From: an uncultured Prosthecobacter sp. | GTDB taxonomy: Bacteria > Verrucomicrobiota > Verrucomicrobiia > Verrucomicrobiales > Verrucomicrobiaceae | Assembly: GCA_937941745.1 (NCBI GenBank) | Contig: CALDGV010000433.1 | Span: 1-7,170, forward strand | DNA: 7,170 bases | Direction: 5' to 3' | Part shown: positions 6,938 through 7,170 of the stretch, piece after piece | Layout: each line of letters starts with the position of its first letter | How positions within the stretch are numbered: position 1 is the first letter of the stretch | Program-made: the position numbers and the translations under genes | Notes under the pieces: generated by a model | The model's database searches: none | What the model was told of the DNA's origin: nothing | What the model saw: the letters and a program-made list of their open reading frames with translations, nothing else

Positions 6938-7170
6938 CCCAACAACCGCGTGAAGGGATGCCCTTCGTTCTGGTCGATGCGCTCGGGCAGGCCTTTGTGG
7001 TTGTAGGTGAGTTTGGTGTGATCCAATCCGAGCAGATACATGATCGTCGCGTGGATTGAATGCACATGCAGACGGTCCTCGACGGCATACAGGCCGAGGT
7101 CATCGGTCGCGCCGTAGGTCTGGCCGCCTTTCACGCCGCCGCCGGCCATCCACATGGTGAAGCCGGTGGG
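6934..7170 (-). CDS. DUF1501 family protein, C-terminal fragment (first copy, cut by window edge)
   Basis: The last 78 residues of a protein that enters from the right edge; the stop is TGA at 6936-6934. The fragment reads PTGFTMWMAGGGVKGG, then QTYGATDDLGLYAVEDRLHV, a helix HSIHATIMYLLGLDH, and ends NEGHPFTRLLG. This is the canonical C-terminus of DUF1501: the AGGGVKGG strand, the GATDxLG motif and the HATIxxLLGLDH helix are all present. A start at the internal Met (7155) is not credible because the family is about 400-480 residues long. It is clearly a different DUF1501 subtype from the downstream copy, whose tail has [13 protein letters not shown] and ends RPVPITDRG...ALFG. It has the same orientation as the large gene and lies 147 bp ahead of its preferred start; in many PVC genomes the PSCyt1 partner is adjacent. 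Confidence 0.92.
   Translation of the reverse strand, partial: PTGFTMWMAGGGVKGGQTYGATDDLGLYAVEDRLHVHSIHATIMYLLGLDHTKLTYNHKGLPERIDQNEGHPFTRLLG

Noticed and set aside
1..7170. RNA genes, CRISPR arrays, transposases, integrases or attachment sites
   Set aside because: Looked for on both strands; no tRNA-like cloverleaf, repeat-spacer array, transposase motif or terminal inverted repeat with target duplication was seen.

Overview
The window is a GC-rich bacterial fragment in which every gene that can be supported lies on the minus strand, so transcription runs from the right edge to the left. The set of families (DUF1501; a cytochrome-like PSCyt1/DUF1549/DUF1553 protein; a ThuA-like protein; a SUMF1/formylglycine-generating-enzyme-like protein) is typical of the PVC superphylum. 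My best guess is Verrucomicrobiota, Prosthecobacter-like; Planctomycetota is the alternative. This rests on family knowledge, not a database search.

Layout in transcription order: (1) 7170-6934, C-terminal tail of a DUF1501 protein, cut by the window edge; (2) 6933-6787, a gene-free stretch of 147 bp dense in palindromes; (3) 6786-3166, a 1206-residue exported multidomain protein (LamG-like, PA14-like, PSCyt1 with CxxCH, DUF1549 with a second CxxCH, DUF1553); (4) 3138-1849, a second, full-length DUF1501 protein with a twin-arginine signal; (5) 1796-1032, an exported ThuA-like protein; (6) 1035 to beyond base 1, an exported SUMF1-domain protein, start-stop coupled to the ThuA gene by an ATGA overlap and cut by the left edge. 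Gaps are 147, 27 and 52 bp and then a 4-base overlap, so genes 3 to 6 look like one operon and gene 1 may belong to it.

The four genes whose N-termini are visible carry Sec or Tat export signals, so this looks like a set that works outside the cytoplasm. In PVC bacteria such sets are often found with polysaccharide and sulfatase loci, but the biochemical role of the PSCyt1/DUF1549/DUF1553 + DUF1501 pair is not established, and no sulfatase or glycoside hydrolase is visible here. The most notable points are the palindrome cluster ahead of the large gene, the two different DUF1501 proteins flanking one cytochrome-like partner, and the SUMF1-type protein lacking the cysteines expected of a true formylglycine-generating enzyme. 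No RNA gene, CRISPR array, insertion sequence or convincing terminator or promoter was seen.
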